A stretch of 64,000 bases of DNA from Sipunculus nudus (GCA_026874595.1 CM049311.1:47929676-47993675), one strand, 5' to 3'; shown: positions 1-13,205, counted from the stretch's first letter. Made by a program: numbers and translations. The notes: a model not told the origin generated them from the letters alone.

Positions 1-312
1 AAAACGTAGTAATGTAATACTGCATGCACTCTAGGAAAAAAAGTACGTGAAGAACCCTTATACGGGTGCTTTGGAGTGGAGCCAGCGGGGAACCTTAGAG
101 GTTAAAGGTAGAACCCTCTAGTCAGGGACCTTCATGGAACCTTCTCACCATGCTGCAGCGGACATTTATTCAGAAAATTAATTGTTGACTTTCACCTGTT
201 TGCTAGTAGAACCTTCCCGGCAAAAGAATATTTGTTGATACGGCAACTTGTTACCTAGTTGCATCAAGAGCTATGTGGAAAATTTTATTATTTAGTCACT
301 TTAAAACATTTC
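1..312. other. No feature recognised
   Basis: AT-rich sequence with no supported gene, repeat or RNA. The short segment aaccctta/gaaccttc recurs several times between 50 and 230 but is too loose to call a repeat. Confidence 0.4.
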
Positions 313-314
313 TA

Positions 315-2027
315 CGGTGGCTGATTTAGGACACAGAAAAAAAAAATTATCTCGAGCTCTCGAGATAACATCTCGAGATCTCGACATAGAATTTCGCAAA
401 AAAAAAAAATTGAAGAAGCAAAAAAAAAAATTTTAGGAAGCAAAAAATAAATTTTAGGAGACAAAAAAAATTTAGAAAGCCAAAAAAATTTAGGAAGCAA
501 AAAAAGTTTTTTAGAAAGCAAAAAAAAAAATTTAGGAAGCAAAAAAAAAATTTTTTAAGAAGCAAAGAAAAATATAAGGAAGCAAAAAAAAATTTAGACA
601 GCAAAAAAAACATTGGGAAGCAAAAAAAAAAAAAAAAATAAAGGTAACCCTAGCTGGGAATGGGTCTTATAACGCCACTTTGACGTATAAACATTTTATC
701 TACAGGCTACTTGTACACAAGGCACTTGAGCAAGTGTTAACATACTGATAAGAACATGTAACCGAGTAACTGAAAGATCACTAGTTGATATTCGTTAGAG
801 CTTGTGAAGCAATGCAGTATTTGTCATTTACAGAACTCTGTACTCTCTGAATTGAAGCCAAATGTTTCTGCCGGACGTCTTTCTATTACGATCGGTGGCA
901 ATTTTTGCACCCCCCTCGACCCATGTTATAAAAACACGTGGATATAGACAAAGACATCGCCTTTACCCATGGGATTGGCTCATTTTTATGAAAGGTTTAA
1001 TAGATTATGTTTACCTAGATTTTGTTAATGATTACCTTCATTTGTTTAATATGTATATGCAGAGTTAGCCTGTATTACAAAGATTCTATAAATAAGGCAG
1101 GTGAATAGCAACTTTTAGACCAACTTTTTGCTGAAGAAAAATCATGATGAGAGATGATCGAAATATTTAAGCCGTTTATTTATGAATATAAAACATTTGA
1201 GAAGATAGTTTGACTAAAGGTAATCTGAGCTATAGTTTTAGCTATAGTGGATCAAGACTTGGGCTTTAGGGGCTGAATCACCCCCCTCCCCCCCCCCCCC
1301 CCCCCCCAGCGTACCTACCCGAAAACACAGTAATCATTTTTAGCATATTTTAATTTGTGATGGTCTAATACATGTTCCATAAAACAACACACCACTTCAA
1401 TAAAACAAAAGCTGAAAGAAATTGTACAAAGGAAGCTCATATTTTTTTGTATTTTTAAAATAATAAGGTACCCACAATTCATGCATGCAGACCTAAACAT
1501 TTCTATTTGAGTGATTTAACAGCATGGCTCTGAATCTGCCGTTCAGGTAGAATGTTTCAGTTTCTTTAGGCTTTGACATCTGCCTTACGGATATGAATAA
1601 TTAAATATTGAATTTATATTGAATTTTTCTTCAACTCGCCTTATCTTAGGGGATATAAAAACTTGATTGATTTTAAATTAATTATATTGTATTACCGTTC
1701 AGTTAAACACAGTATACATAGTCTTTGTTTTATAATTGCAATAGTAAGCACTCTTAACGTATACTGTCCCTTTAATGTTGCTTTGCTTTATGTCAATTCA
1801 GCTTCGAATGGTTCATAATAGTGTGCAATTTTATCTGGAGATCTCGAGTTATATATATATATTTTTTTTTTGCTTCCTAAAATTTTTTTTTTTGCTTCCT
1901 AAAATTTTTTTTTTTGCTTTCTTAAATTTTTTTTTTTTTTTTTTTTTGCTTCCAAAATTTTTTTGCGAAACTTATGTCACGATCTCGAGATAAATGTTTT
2001 TTTTTCTGGGTTCTAAATCAGCCACCT
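315..2027. mobile_element. Foldback-like element with minisatellite-bearing inverted ends and TA flanks
   Basis: The two ends are inverted copies: GGTGGCTGATTTAG on the left (316-329) and CTAAATCAGCCACC on the right (2013-2026), each bordered outside by TA (313-314 and 2028-2029). Just inside each end are A-runs or T-runs and ctcgag/agatct palindromes, including a perfect 22-nt palindrome at 347-368. Next come short tandem arrays with a roughly 20-bp unit of the form aggaagcaaaaaaaaatttt (397-640), which reappear inverted at 1868-1960 as ttttgcttcctaaaattttt. Long inverted ends made of short tandem repeats are the architecture of foldback (FB) elements; TA flanks would also suit a Tc1/mariner-type passenger. 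The central 1.2 kb holds no transposase-like frame. Confidence 0.7.
347..368. repeat. Perfect 22-nt palindrome in the left end of the foldback-like element
   Basis: TTATCTCGAG is followed by CT and then its exact reverse complement. A second ctcgagatctcgac motif follows at once (373-385), and the opposite end carries gatctcgagataa near 1981-1993. This looks like a subterminal palindromic block of the element. Confidence 0.8.
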
Positions 2028-2675
2028 TACATTTCCTCTGAAAGCCTTTCCAGTATATCCTGAAGCGAGAATGCATTACACTTATTATAGGAAAGTGAAC
2101 CTCATAAATCAGACCTTGTATGCATGCCATGCATGGATTTTAATCATGGGTAATTCAGCTGCATCTATAGCAAGGTCTTTGAACCTGAACTGTATTGACC
2201 AAAGCAATATACATAACAACGTGCTTCAAAACATTCTGATATGTTACAAACAAATATTCATTTTGAAATATCATATTTAATTTATTGTTAAAGCTATTTC
2301 GCTGATAGAACGTTATTAAAAACAATTCAAAAAGTACCCTGAAGACCATTGTTTAAAAAATACCAGCTTAAACTACAATTAAATCAACAAATCTTCTATA
2401 TTCCTGTTTACTCTAAAAAGTCTATCACGTGCAAGTCATAAACATATATAATGTATCACTGAGATTGCTTAATATAAATCAGTTTACAATGGCGTTATGT
2501 CAATAAAGTGCCTGATTACGTAAAAAATGTTATTGATATTTTAATATTCTTTAGCTGAAACTGTATACTCCCAAGAGGAGACCGGGAAGAGTGTTTTCAT
2601 GTCCAGTATACCCATGTATTTCTTGGTTAAATGTGAGAGAATCGCTTTTAAAAATAAAGGGTGTGCTTTGCTGCG

Positions 2676-2925
2676 GTTGGTTATAACACATGGAGACACT
2701 GAGGCCTGGTCGGCGCTCTCCGCTGGCGACCCGGGTTCGATCACCGGCATTAGAACTACGAGAATGGGCTGTAGTAGCCCGTCCAAGGTCGGTGGTTTTC
2801 TCAGGGTTTTCCTGTTTCCTCAACCCCTTCCAACGCCACCATCCGAGCCATGGAGAGTGCTTCGTATCAGCTGCATAAACTAGTAGTGCAATCCATGTAA
2901 AAATAAATAAAGTCTATATATTAGA
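2676..2925 (+). repeat. SINE-like element with tRNA-type B box and ATAAATAAA tail
   Basis: The head contains GGTTCGATCAC (2732-2742), close to the RNA polymerase III B box, about 40 nt after a degenerate A-box-like region (ggcctggtcggcg). A more conserved-looking body follows (ggttttctcagggttttcctgtttcctc), and the element ends in AAAAATAAATAAAG near 2925. This is the layout of a tRNA-derived SINE: tRNA head, body, short A-rich tail. It is a different family from the other SINEs in this window. No target duplication was resolved. Confidence 0.5.
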
Positions 2926-3668
2926 GTAGACAGCTTGAAAATAGATAAAACAGGAAACAAGTTTCCTAACAAAAAAAATTTTACGGTTGTCTTTTATTCT
3001 TAAAATTTGTATTTGCCCAGTATCGTCAGGTCTTTAGTTACCTGTAATTAATGTAATCGCTTGAAAAAGTGGTAAAAGAAGAACAAAGTCTTGAAGGACA
3101 CTGGTATGAAATTGTCATGTAATTTTGTGGTTGTTATTTAACTATGATCAAAAGACAAGGTACCTGGTTTCTGATGTATTCTTGGTTTAACTTTTCTTTT
3201 CATGAATGGTTCGTGGCATCTGATTTCCTGGACTCTCTGACTTAAATTAATTTATCGTTGGAATTTTTCTCTTTTTCATTTCCTAATATCATAAAATTAT
3301 ATTATCACGAAGATACCTTTATTTCCATTAGGTCTGTCCTTGTTATTCTAATTATATTCTACTGGAAGTTTACTGTGCTACATAAAATTCATTTAGGAAA
3401 ACAGGAGGCCCGCTTTAAATTTCTATGAAAGTTTTTTGCCAAGATGCAAGGCGGACTGAATATTGCAAGCAACTTCGATTGGTTGCGGGGTTGTAACTCA
3501 GGTTCGAGCTGCAACAGTTGCTCTGTTCCATTTCATGGAAATTAGGCAAACTTTCAGAAAATAATAAAGGCTCTGGGATATGTTAATTTTAAACTGTAGC
3601 TCGTTATTTTGGGTTTATTAATTGTTCCATTCCGACATCATGTGTCAGAAATTAACATGTTCACAGGG

Positions 3669-3670
<2 letters not shown>
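2926..3670. other. No feature recognised
   Basis: AT-rich DNA with only short reading frames. I see no coding, RNA or repeat signal that recurs elsewhere in the window. Confidence 0.4.

Positions 3671-3729
<59 letters not shown>
3671..3729. repeat. (AT)n microsatellite
   Basis: About 59 nt of uninterrupted alternating TA. Confidence 0.95.
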
Positions 3730-3732
<3 letters not shown>

Positions 3733-6310
3733 AACCTAAGTTGGTTCCAGTGCTTGCAGTATAGTCCTGGATACAGCTAAGGTAGAGCTGATTAACTTAA
3801 CGTTAGGCACGCTGGAGCATCGTGTTATTACTCCGAGTTTCACGCCGTTGCCGGTATCGGCACCCGGGCGATCATCAGATAACTGACGCTTTTTGGGGCG
3901 TAAACCCTAATGTGGACTGTCTGGAGTAAACGAAACCACAAGCGTTTAAAAAATAAAGAGGGCTGAAGAGGGAGGGTAATTTAGCCCACGCGGCTTTACT
4001 CCATCTTCCTGTAAGCAAGTCTCGCTAAGCTACGCCACGAGATAACTTTTTCCAATAGGTCGCCGTGTCTGCTATTTCATGAATTATAAATAAGTATTCA
4101 TGTTATATATGGCACAACAAACATTAAGGCAGTTAAAATTCAAAGTAACAACAATAAATAGTTATACACGCCGTACGAACAAACATGCACTGAAAACTGG
4201 ATATGGTCTATAAATCTTTATACGACTGGTCATACCCTCGATGACGTTCTGGTATTACTTGCAAAATAATTGATCTGAAATTAACCTACAAGGAGCGCAC
4301 GCGGTTCATCTGATTGATCCAGTTACCGTGTTCATAAAGCATTCATTTGTCGCATACTTCTGCAAATGACCAATCAAGTCATAGAATCACCAACTATAAA
4401 TAAAATTAAAATTCAATGAGAACTCATGGAGACATTGTGTGAAAATTCACTGAAATTTATGAAGACCTGTTATAAATACTGTGTGGACAATCAAACAACA
4501 GATACGAAAAGATGATGATGCTTTACAACGTGAGAGACAACATGAATTTTACCTAATAATACACTTGAATGCAAGAAGAACCACATTAACATGCAGTACA
4601 CTTATCTGGAACCCCGCAGCTGGGTTTGAAACATAACGCTTTTGATTAATCAGCTGTCACTTGCTGACCATTTTTTTACTGTTAATTGAAGGAGGAACAA
4701 CATAATAATAATTAGTTTTATCTCACAATTATATAATTAATTAGACATTTACGGGCAGCAAGGCTCACTTGATCTGATAAGTTAGCTGCCTGTAAGTAAA
4801 TAAGGGTCGTCTAAGTCAGTGGACGGGAGACTCAACTGAATCATAGAATTGATAACAACGGACATATTCTCACTAGATTTTTTCTAAAAAGTATCTGTCA
4901 ACAGGGATTCTGAATTTAAAATCCATCTCTTTGTCTTTCTAAGATCAACGTACTAGGAGAGTGACGACCAATAAAAAAAGAAAGGTAATAGACACTGAAG
5001 ACTGGGTCTTTCCGTTGGTTTTGACGATTGAAAAATAGTAAATTACGGATGTAAATTACTTTCGGCTGGTCCTTGTAACATATCTGCTCCCAAATCGCCC
5101 AACTGAAGATAGATTTATATTTTATGGCCAGAAATCTTCAAGATAGATGGATGACATTTCTTCAATATTATACGCTTTATTTTCTTAAGCTTTATGTTTG
5201 AAGAATTATAAAGAAAAAGGACGAGGTACTCATTTCCTCAGGCTAGGTGGTTCTGTTTTCACCAGTATCTGTATGTTTGTTGGGTTGTTTGTCTGTTGGC
5301 AAAATATGCAATGACCGATTCCCTTTAAGACGATTTTTAATGTATTTATACGGACGAGCGGTAAATACAGGTGAAGACACCAATAATTTCTTACGTGGAT
5401 CCCAATAAATGAACAAGTAGGATTTATTTGCCGCTGATGTATATGGTCTACTGAGTGCTATTTTGGTTGTGTGTATTATCTATCAAATACTGACATGTTT
5501 ACTGTTGAAGCAGGGACCTGTGTTTTATTCAAATAAATTGAATATATGATCGTCCATCAAATGAATATTTTATTTTTCTAAAAATAACTAATCATTCCGG
5601 CATTTGGCAAATAAAAAGTACATGAATAACTGGTCCCAATGTTCTTGTATCCCTTCTATATGCAGATGCTCTCTTTAAACAGTTCCATATGGAAACCAAT
5701 AGCGTTAATCCTGTTAAGTGTTCGGGCGTCAAGAAAGTACATACGATTTAAAGTGCATGTTGCGAAAACAATGTTACCCTTGGTATAAATCAAGCGTGGA
5801 CCTTGGGCGTCTGACACTAGGCCATATATTGCCGACATTTGTTAGACATGAGGGCGAGTGCTTTCAAATTAAGCGCTAGATGTCATGTTAATTTGGTCAT
5901 ATACTACGTTGGAATCTTGATTTATCTGTGGTCAGATATAAATAAGATCAGGTTTTCAAACGGCAAAGGAAACCCCGGAAAGCTTTGTATAATTTATTGG
6001 ACTTTATTGGGACAATTCCTGTCGCGAGATACCATTAACCAAAAGCTATTTCCATAAAGGGACCGCCATTATTGCTGCCAAAATTGTCACACCTAGAATA
6101 TCAAAAGCCTATTTAATTTCATCCTCTCAGAATATAAGATGTTGTGGGTGCATAGGTCAGCAGCGACTGCAATTTGTTTTCCTTTCGGCATGGGTTCTAC
6201 CTCGCCCTGCCAGAGGAACATTTGATAAACTGACGCTTATTTAAGCGTAAAGTGACAAAGTCCGGGACAGGTGGAAATGATATATGATGAATCCAGATGC
6301 AAGTCAAAAG

Positions 6311-6311
<1 letters not shown>
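3730..6311. other. No gene recognised
   Basis: About 2.6 kb without a supported gene. The first 350 nt are less AT-rich than the surroundings and might be an unrecognised repeat. The only longer frames (about 60-72 codons near 5656-6057) are within chance expectation for this base composition. Confidence 0.4.

Positions 6312-6366
<55 letters not shown>
6312..6366. repeat. (AT)n microsatellite
   Basis: About 55 nt of perfect alternating AT. Confidence 0.95.
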
Positions 6367-6372
<6 letters not shown>

Positions 6373-6480
6373 GAAAATCTTTTGTTAAAAAGAAACCTGA
6401 CAATATATCACATACGTAGTCAAAATACGCTCACGGGGACAGTTACATTTTGAGAATCAGGCAGTTCCGTGGGAGCGAGC

Positions 6481-6483
<3 letters not shown>

Positions 6484-6559
<76 letters not shown>

Positions 6560-6578
6560 CGAGAGTGAGAGAGAGAGA

Positions 6579-6630
<52 letters not shown>

Positions 6631-6632
6631 GA

Positions 6633-6663
<31 letters not shown>

Positions 6664-6770
6664 AATAGATAAAAAAAGAGAGACAGCCAGAGAGAGACAA
6701 ACAGACAGAGACAGGTAGACAGATAGAGACAGACAGAGCAGAGAGAGCGAGAAAGACAGGGAGATGATAA
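6484..6770 (+). repeat. (GA)n microsatellite grading into (GACA)n
   Basis: A long GA tract, broken by a few aatgcgag interruptions, passes into gacagaca repeats near 6642-6662 and then a degenerate agacag-rich tail. It creates long artificial Ser-Leu or Arg-Glu reading frames in several phases, which should not be taken as genes. Confidence 0.95.
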
Positions 6771-6779
6771 AGATACCAT

Positions 6780-7205
6780 AAGGAAATGTTACATTTGCCC
6801 GTTTTCCAATGCCATGATATGTTTAGTAATTAAATGAACACAACTCTGAGCAAAGAAAATCACATTGAAATAATTTTTATGAGCATAAATGGTGTGGACA
6901 GCCTATCTCTAATATTATTGCCTAAGGTCATTCTTTTGATGATTCTCGTCAAGTGAACCCATGGTAATTAGATTGTCTTGTTCATGGATACCCATTTTAA
7001 ATTCCGATAATTTAAATTGATTTTGTGTGCAGTATATGCCATATTCGCTGTTTTAAAATAATTTTTAAAATCAGATTTCTGTATTGATCTTTAATGTATG
7101 GGAGGACCTAATTAAATAGTGCCGACAAAAGGTCATCCGCGGGGCTTCATTAGAGCTCATGTCACGTGACCCACAGTCACTACTTCTACCATCAGTTCAA
7201 ATACT
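6780..7205. other. No feature recognised; left border of the tandem units
   Basis: Ordinary AT-rich sequence ending where homology between 7206 and 27331 begins. Confidence 0.4.
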
Positions 7206-7985
7206 TTGATTGATAGCCGTAAAACTAATTTGGCATTACGGTCGTGGGCGTGTTTCTTGACAGACTTTTTTAGAGGGATTTGTAGGGAAGGTAAAACCAA
7301 GGATTCATATCTAATTCATTAATTTAAACAAAGCATAAAGGCAGTGATGGCTTGGTGTTGATGTACGTGATAGCGCCGAGACTTTTGTCCTTAATTCCTG
7401 TTCAGCTTCCCATTGATGACTAAATAGTACGCTAAGTCGACCTACTGGAGGATGTAATAAAGACCGGCATTAACGCTTAATTATTCAGTATGACAGAAAA
7501 TATGCTTTTAAAGGATGCACGTACGTCACAGATGAAACCCGTCAATGTTAACGGACACGATAGTTCCGGGAAATTATATTGTATCATTTACCCGGGTTTA
7601 TTTTAAACATCATCGCATCAAGCGGTGTCTTTACCATTTTTTCGCTTTTTGTCATGGCATTTTTGTCCAGTGTACTCTAAAAAGGCAACGTGTTAAGGTA
7701 AAAGACAAACAACATGGCTTTTGGAGTTTGGAGATCTTTTAAGCACAGACAAAAAAGGCCATCAATTTTTGTCCCCTGTGACTTATAGGATTATTTAAAA
7801 ATTTGCAAAAGAGTTATATAGAAATAATCCATCTGGTCTGAAATACTCAAGTCACATCTTTTGTGCAAGTTTCCGTAAAGCCAAAAACCTGTCACGGTCA
7901 GGGTCGGACAGACGATTTTGACGTGTATATTTATCAGGACCAGTTGGTTGTTTATACGAAGCAGACGTGAGGACACACTTTGCAT

Positions 7986-8095
7986 GTGTCAGTGGCGGAT
8001 CCAGAGGGGGCTGAAGCTGGAACCATGGTTATCATTGTTCATCAGTGGCGTAAAGTAATCTTCAAGGGGGGTGGGGGTGGGGGTGTGATAATATA
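7986..8095. repeat. hAT-terminus-like sequences and G-rich tract
   Basis: CAGTGGCGGATCCAGAGGGG (7990-8009) and CAGTGGCGTAAAGTAATC (8044-8061) both resemble the CAGTGGCG termini common to hAT-type MITEs, and both point the same way. A run of G blocks (8067-8088) follows that could form a G-quadruplex. The opposite ends were not found, so these look like remnants that replaced the TATA half of piece b in unit A. Confidence 0.45.
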
Positions 8096-8469
8096 ATATA
8101 TAATATATTAGCGTCTGTATGACACATAACAAACATATTTCAAATAAGGTCAATATAATTATATGCTTGAAATAAGCTCTCAAGCTTAAAAAATTATCAT
8201 ATTCAGTTAGTAAATATATTTCCTGAGTTTTGACATAGCGCTTAAAAGAAATTACACGATACTGACCCAATTTCTGGTTTGTAAATAAAGGGGAATGATA
8301 ATATTTAATCTGATCAATATCAGATAAGTGGGTTTGATATTATGCAGTCTTGAAATGTTCGGTAAGTGCTCACCACAAAAACACCAATGTTTGTGCAATT
8401 TGCCTTGAGAACAATTCTTATCTAACATATTTGACTATATTAGCTTCTTCAAAACATTTACACCTACAC

Positions 8470-9025
8470 AGCGCGTAACCTCCCGGCCCAGTGACCTTCC
8501 ACTCACACGCTGTGAGAAACAGCAGTATTTTTAAGGTTTGGCAACACCCAGTCAGTTTGCGCTTGATAAAGTAAACTCTGATTGGCTCTGCGTTAAAAAA
8601 ATCTGCAGAACTAGTAGAAAAAATCTGATTGGCTTAGCGCGCGTGTAAACAAATATAGCTATGCGGGGCAAGCTCGTGCGGCACGCAATACAGGAAACAG
8701 CAGACAGTGGGAGATAACTGACCTCAGGCAAGTCAGTATACAGACTGTGCTGAAAGCTGACGATTGCATCGTGTGAATTCAAATGGGGTGTGAAAAAAGT
8801 CTGTGCTACCATGCGCTTTCCACAGCAGTGTAAAGTGACCGGTACCTCGAACAAAATCCGTTTGTGCTGGTGATACCTGCAATATGTTTGGTTAAATATA
8901 ACGCAGGAGGAATTCCACAGAGACAGCGACGCCTGGTGGCCAAACCTGCCAGGCAACCGCGGTTTAATGCAGCGGGTAGTGTAGCGAAAATTTGAGCGTA
9001 GCGTAGCCGCTGCTAATGGAGCGTA
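8470..9025. other. Unit-A-specific insertion of unknown type
   Basis: Unit D reads straight through from tttacacctac to aggattgc, whereas unit A has about 550 extra bases here. The block is less AT-rich, contains gcgtagcg repeats near its right end, and holds a 134-codon minus-strand frame (8552-8956) with no family resemblance that I can see. No terminal repeats were resolved. Confidence 0.4.
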
Positions 9026-9330
9026 AGGATTGCAATGCCTAAAATTCCTGACCAGTAGAGTCGAATTCTTGTGAGTTCGATTTTGCGTAAAATATGGTGT
9101 GACTGTTAATCTGTTTGTTACCCTACAGAGTTGTCAAATATATATTTTGACAACCTGTGTTGTTCTTTTAGGTACACCAATTAAACAACCTAAAATCGTC
9201 GATTTTACAACCCTATGTTTTCAGTCTGATCAAGCTGTTTTGGAAAAGGCACGCTTCTCGTTGAAGGATTGAACTCCTGGATACATGAGAAAGAACTCCC
9301 ACCCCCACCCCCCCCCCCCCCCCTTTATAT

Positions 9331-10188
9331 TGCCCTTTATATTGTGTGCGCATGTCTTGCAGATGTCTTTTTTGTTGTGTGACACGGGCGTAACTCGTGT
9401 TGTGGGTGTTTTACTCTCAGTTTAATCCGTGCTGGTTGGGCTCTCGTTGTCATGCTAGCTTGGGGCTTTCTCGCCTGGCCGAGCCGGGGAAAGCTCACGT
9501 GTGAACCCTAAGACATGTTCAATGTATGTTGAGACACGGCATTCGTTGTTCTGGTATGTTCTTTGAACGTGTGTACTTTGTAAGATTCTTTAGAATGTTC
9601 GAGCAATGGAAGGTTCTCGGCTGGAGGTGAAAAGTTATAAATAGAGGCCGTGTTTTAGAGCCGAGAGAGAGGTGAGAGAATATTCCAGGGAACACAGACG
9701 TGTGTATGTCAGTTTGTGGGACCTATTCGATTATCCAGCAATTTTAGGGATTCTACTGTTACTAACTCTATATAATTTAATGCTGCCTGCCTCAAGTTTA
9801 CTTTCTGGATTGCTTTACATTGGACTGTTATTCTCCGAGAGAATTTGTGTGAACTTTTCATCCCGCTTATACATTTAAAGGACTTATCGCTGTGACAGTG
9901 GTATCCAGGTACTGTGCACTTTGTTAATTCTACTGTGTGATTGTATTGATTTGTTGTTATACTGCTGTTATGCTGTGTTATTGTATTGATTTAGTGTATT
10001 GTAATGTTAGGGTTGTTTTAAGAATAAATTATAGTTATTTGTTAACAAAAAAAAACACTGACCTTCTTTATTCATTCCCCTAGACATTTCACGCTGCTTA
10101 GTGTTACAGAATTTGATTTTTCAAATCTCCTTGACAAACTTTATGTTCATAACGCACACGTGATCTGTTGATATCAGGTTCCGTAACA
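9331..10188 (+). mobile_element. Solo LTR, plus orientation, 5' end slightly truncated
   Basis: It aligns with the reverse complement of three other copies here (18953-19814, 58763-59385, 62257-63025). It has a TATA box (TATAAATA, 9636-9643), a poly(A) signal AATAAA (10023-10028), and ends GGTTCCGTAACA, matching the family's 3' terminus. The full 5' terminus is TGTTACAGGTGC; this copy lacks about its first nine bases. No internal region, primer-binding site or second LTR flanks it, so it is a solo LTR or a non-autonomous element. It sits just right of the poly-C tract of unit A. Confidence 0.8.
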
Positions 10189-11765
10189 CTGTACAAGTCC
10201 TCCTTCTAAGCGTAATAGACTGAATAATCCCCGTCCAACATTGGAATAGCAGGTATTAAAATAATGATATTAAATCTCATTTTCTTTTTAAATATGTGCA
10301 TGATATATTCGAATCACAGAATCAAAAGTGATCTCGGTGAAACTCTGGGAACAACTTAGTGTTTACAAAACTGTTATGTCTATCATTATGTTGACATATA
10401 ATATGAAGCCATAAACAAAACTTAATATCAAACAAGGATTAATATAGGTCCGTGAGTTTTACTTCAAAGAATCGCGCTGCCAACTTTTATTGTTACAAAG
10501 CCAACAAACACATGCTTACATGTAAGCAACTCATTTAACGCTTATATCATTCAAAGCCATCGAGTGTATTAGAAGTGCTGAAACATAAAGTTTAGAAATA
10601 CGTCAGCATGTCTGATTTTTTTCTACTCGTCTCTGGGCAAGCTATTTATTTTTCAATTTCCGTTATCCTGCATGGATGGACGCAGCTATTCTGTCAACCA
10701 GATAGTATTCCAACGGTCGCGCAACCACTCATTACTCACAACGAGATACAAGGGACTACCGTTTGTACTTTTGTTATGAAGTCTAATCCGTCCTGCTTCC
10801 AAGACACAAAGGTGGATATCCGCTAACCAGTTCCTCATTCCTAGACTTGTTGTATCAGGTAACGATATTTGGAGAACTTAAATGATACCATCGTCATACA
10901 TACTCTCTTATTTTTCCCACCGAGTGACGTTGCTTTGATTTGTATTTAATGTTTAACGAATCTGTGCTAGTTTCCGGACGAGTAAGCATCCGCCCGATCC
11001 TTTATACCCTTATTTCGATGATCTGAAGGATCGCTACAATTTTTTTCCTATTTATCTATGATCCAACAGAAAGTACCCCCTCAAATATTCCCAGTTGGTT
11101 GTATTATTGACTCATTGACAATTCAGTGCAATTGGGGTTTCAGCCAGACTTGAGACCTAACCTTTTTGGATTTTTCCTATGAACTATAGGCGTATTAATT
11201 TTTCCCTCTGAAATTCTGTTTTAAAAATCCCCCATAATGTACGGTTATGTAATATGTCATCTGCCATCTTTATCATAATTGTATAATTCAAACTGCAACA
11301 ATAATAATAATAAAAATAATAATAAAAAAATAATAATACCATTATTTTAAAAATATCAGAATCTCTACAAAGATCTGGCTTAACCCGTTTCAATATACGA
11401 TTGACATAGCATTCTGACAGAAGCTAGAATAGTTTATATTAATGATAGTCCTTCCAGCTTGTTTCTACGTTGTTGAGTATTATGACATATCCGACTTTCG
11501 AACATTCCCAGCATTTGAGGGTTTCGGAAATGTAATCTGATTCACCGCAGGAGTAAGATCCAGATGGTCAAAATCTTAAATTATGTGGGAGTTTCTGCAA
11601 TGTTTTGTGCGTGGCTTCAGGGAATACTAAACATTCTATCTTAAAGGAGTAAAGCTCATAGTGTATTACCCAAGGATGTGGAGCAACTCCGTTGTAAATT
11701 GTCACGGTTCATGCCTTCCACGCGCGATCTGTCCGTACCTAGCATGACCCTCCCATAATCCCCCT

Positions 11766-12430
11766 TGATACACGGCCCCTGTGACCTTGACCTTTGACCT
11801 TATGAACCAAAATGTATTTATGCTCTCCCCCTACTGGCAAGTCACATAAATGCGCAAGATGGAAAGTTTGTGATTAAAAAGCTTGGCTTAAAATGCAGCC
11901 ATAATCTTTTAAAATAAACGAGTCCTGTGACCTTTGACCTCATGACCCAAAAATCATACAGGTTGTTGATTTGTGGTGGGCCATATGTTAGTCAAGTATA
12001 AAATCATTGTGTCAATCCAACCTGGATTTATCATCTGAAAACAATTTTTGTGGATGGACGGATGGACAGCTGGACAAACGAACAGACAGACATACAGACA
12101 GGGTGATTACTTTAAGGCATCCACTTGTGATCAATAAACACACCAGGTTTTTGGGACATGATTGTTGTAATTTTTTACAAAATAAAATGAAAAATATTCT
12201 TTAAAATAGGAAAAAAATACAGGTGGCGCCACCACTTTTCAGGAACTGTAAAAACTAGTCATGGTGAATATTTAAGGCAAGATTCATGATAATCCATGCA
12301 TTAATTATCAATATATTGCTGGTTTTGTATCAATTTTTTAATTTTTCGGTGGGGGGGGGGGTACTTTCAAGCCCCATAGCTCGGAGGATATAGGTCACAG
12401 TGACGTAATTTCAGGTTTCCAGGAGGACCA
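11766..12430 (+). repeat. Dispersed repeat with 'gaccttgacctttgacc' and 'ggatggacggacag' motifs
   Basis: It interrupts unit A after piece i. Two direct gtgaccttgacctttgacc-type motifs (11780 and 11930 areas) are followed by gatggacggatggacag (12053-12069) and agacagacatacagacag. A ggtggcgccacc motif near 12223 recurs at 35286 and 35436. Sequences of this style are common dispersed non-autonomous repeats in molluscs. Borders are approximate. Confidence 0.5.
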
Positions 12431-13029
12431 CCTTTTTTGGTCCAGACCTTGAAATGAGCCCCCGTATCACGACTACTGGTCCGTGGCGACCGAGGTCCGT
12501 TGGGCAGAAGACACGCTCATCGTTTAGCTTTGACTAGCCCGTGATTGATTAGCTGGGCACATGAGAAAGCCTGCTTTCATCTTTCCAGCCGTTGTTAGGC
12601 TTGTTTATAATACCGCCCAACCTGTTACCAAAACTACACGTATCATGTATATAAGACTCCACGGTCCGTTACAACGTTTGTTGAGTACGGCTGTTAGATT
12701 AGCTTTTAACATACTGATCAATAAGGGGTTTTGGAAACATAACTGACACCACGCACACTTTCAGGTGAGTAAAGTAAAACTGTGACAAATTCCATTTAAT
12801 GATCAAGAATGAACCATATAAATAACACTTAGAATTTGATGTGTTCATTCTGTTCTCACTACGTGTTCGACATCAGACCATCTATGTGAAAAAACTTTTG
12901 AATCATATTCATGTTTGTTATTTATGTTTTTTTTTAATTTTAATTAAAAATAATTAAGCAGGGACAACAGCGTAATATTAATTGAAATACCCATATTATC
13001 GCCTGGGTTAATATTGGCAGACTAATGTA

Positions 13030-13114
13030 CAAGCACCCGCTAACACGACCATCCCCCGCAATTACGACCACTTTGTCTGGTCCCACAGGTGGTCGCGTTA
13101 GCGGGGTTTTACTG
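13030..13114. mobile_element. Short pogo/mariner-like MITE
   Basis: The right end GGGGTTTTACTG abuts TA (13115-13116), and a degraded matching left end lies after TA (13028-13029). Internal ggtggtcgcgttagc and gaccactttg are inverted counterparts. It shares terminus type with 46675-46852 and 54561-55524. Confidence 0.6.
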
Positions 13115-13205
13115 TATATTGCTAATTGCTTTTGCTTGTTTGAAGAACAAGAGGGGACGGAACACTGACGCTTCGGACAAATACAGCAATCCACCCAATA
13201 CATGC

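Larger units (their letters stand above)
7206..13205 (+). repeat. Tandem unit A of a large locally duplicated segment
   Basis: Matched pieces in order: a 7206-7835 (= 27331-27975), b 7843-7985 (= 13441 on, 22930 on, 27980 on), f 8366-8450, g 9092-9300, h 10189-10984, i 10985-11765 and j 13115-13200. The same order recurs downstream in units B-D, so these are head-to-tail copies. Identity is high by eye but with many small indels, so the duplication is not recent. Unit A is broken by hAT-terminus-like sequence (about 7990-8090), an extra block (8470-9025), a solo LTR (9331-10188) and a dispersed repeat (11766-12430). Confidence 0.88.

Noticed and set aside
6420-6779. 119-codon Ser/Leu-rich frame and overlapping Arg-Glu frames
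   Set aside because: They are translations of the (GA)n/(GACA)n microsatellite and open in several phases at once.
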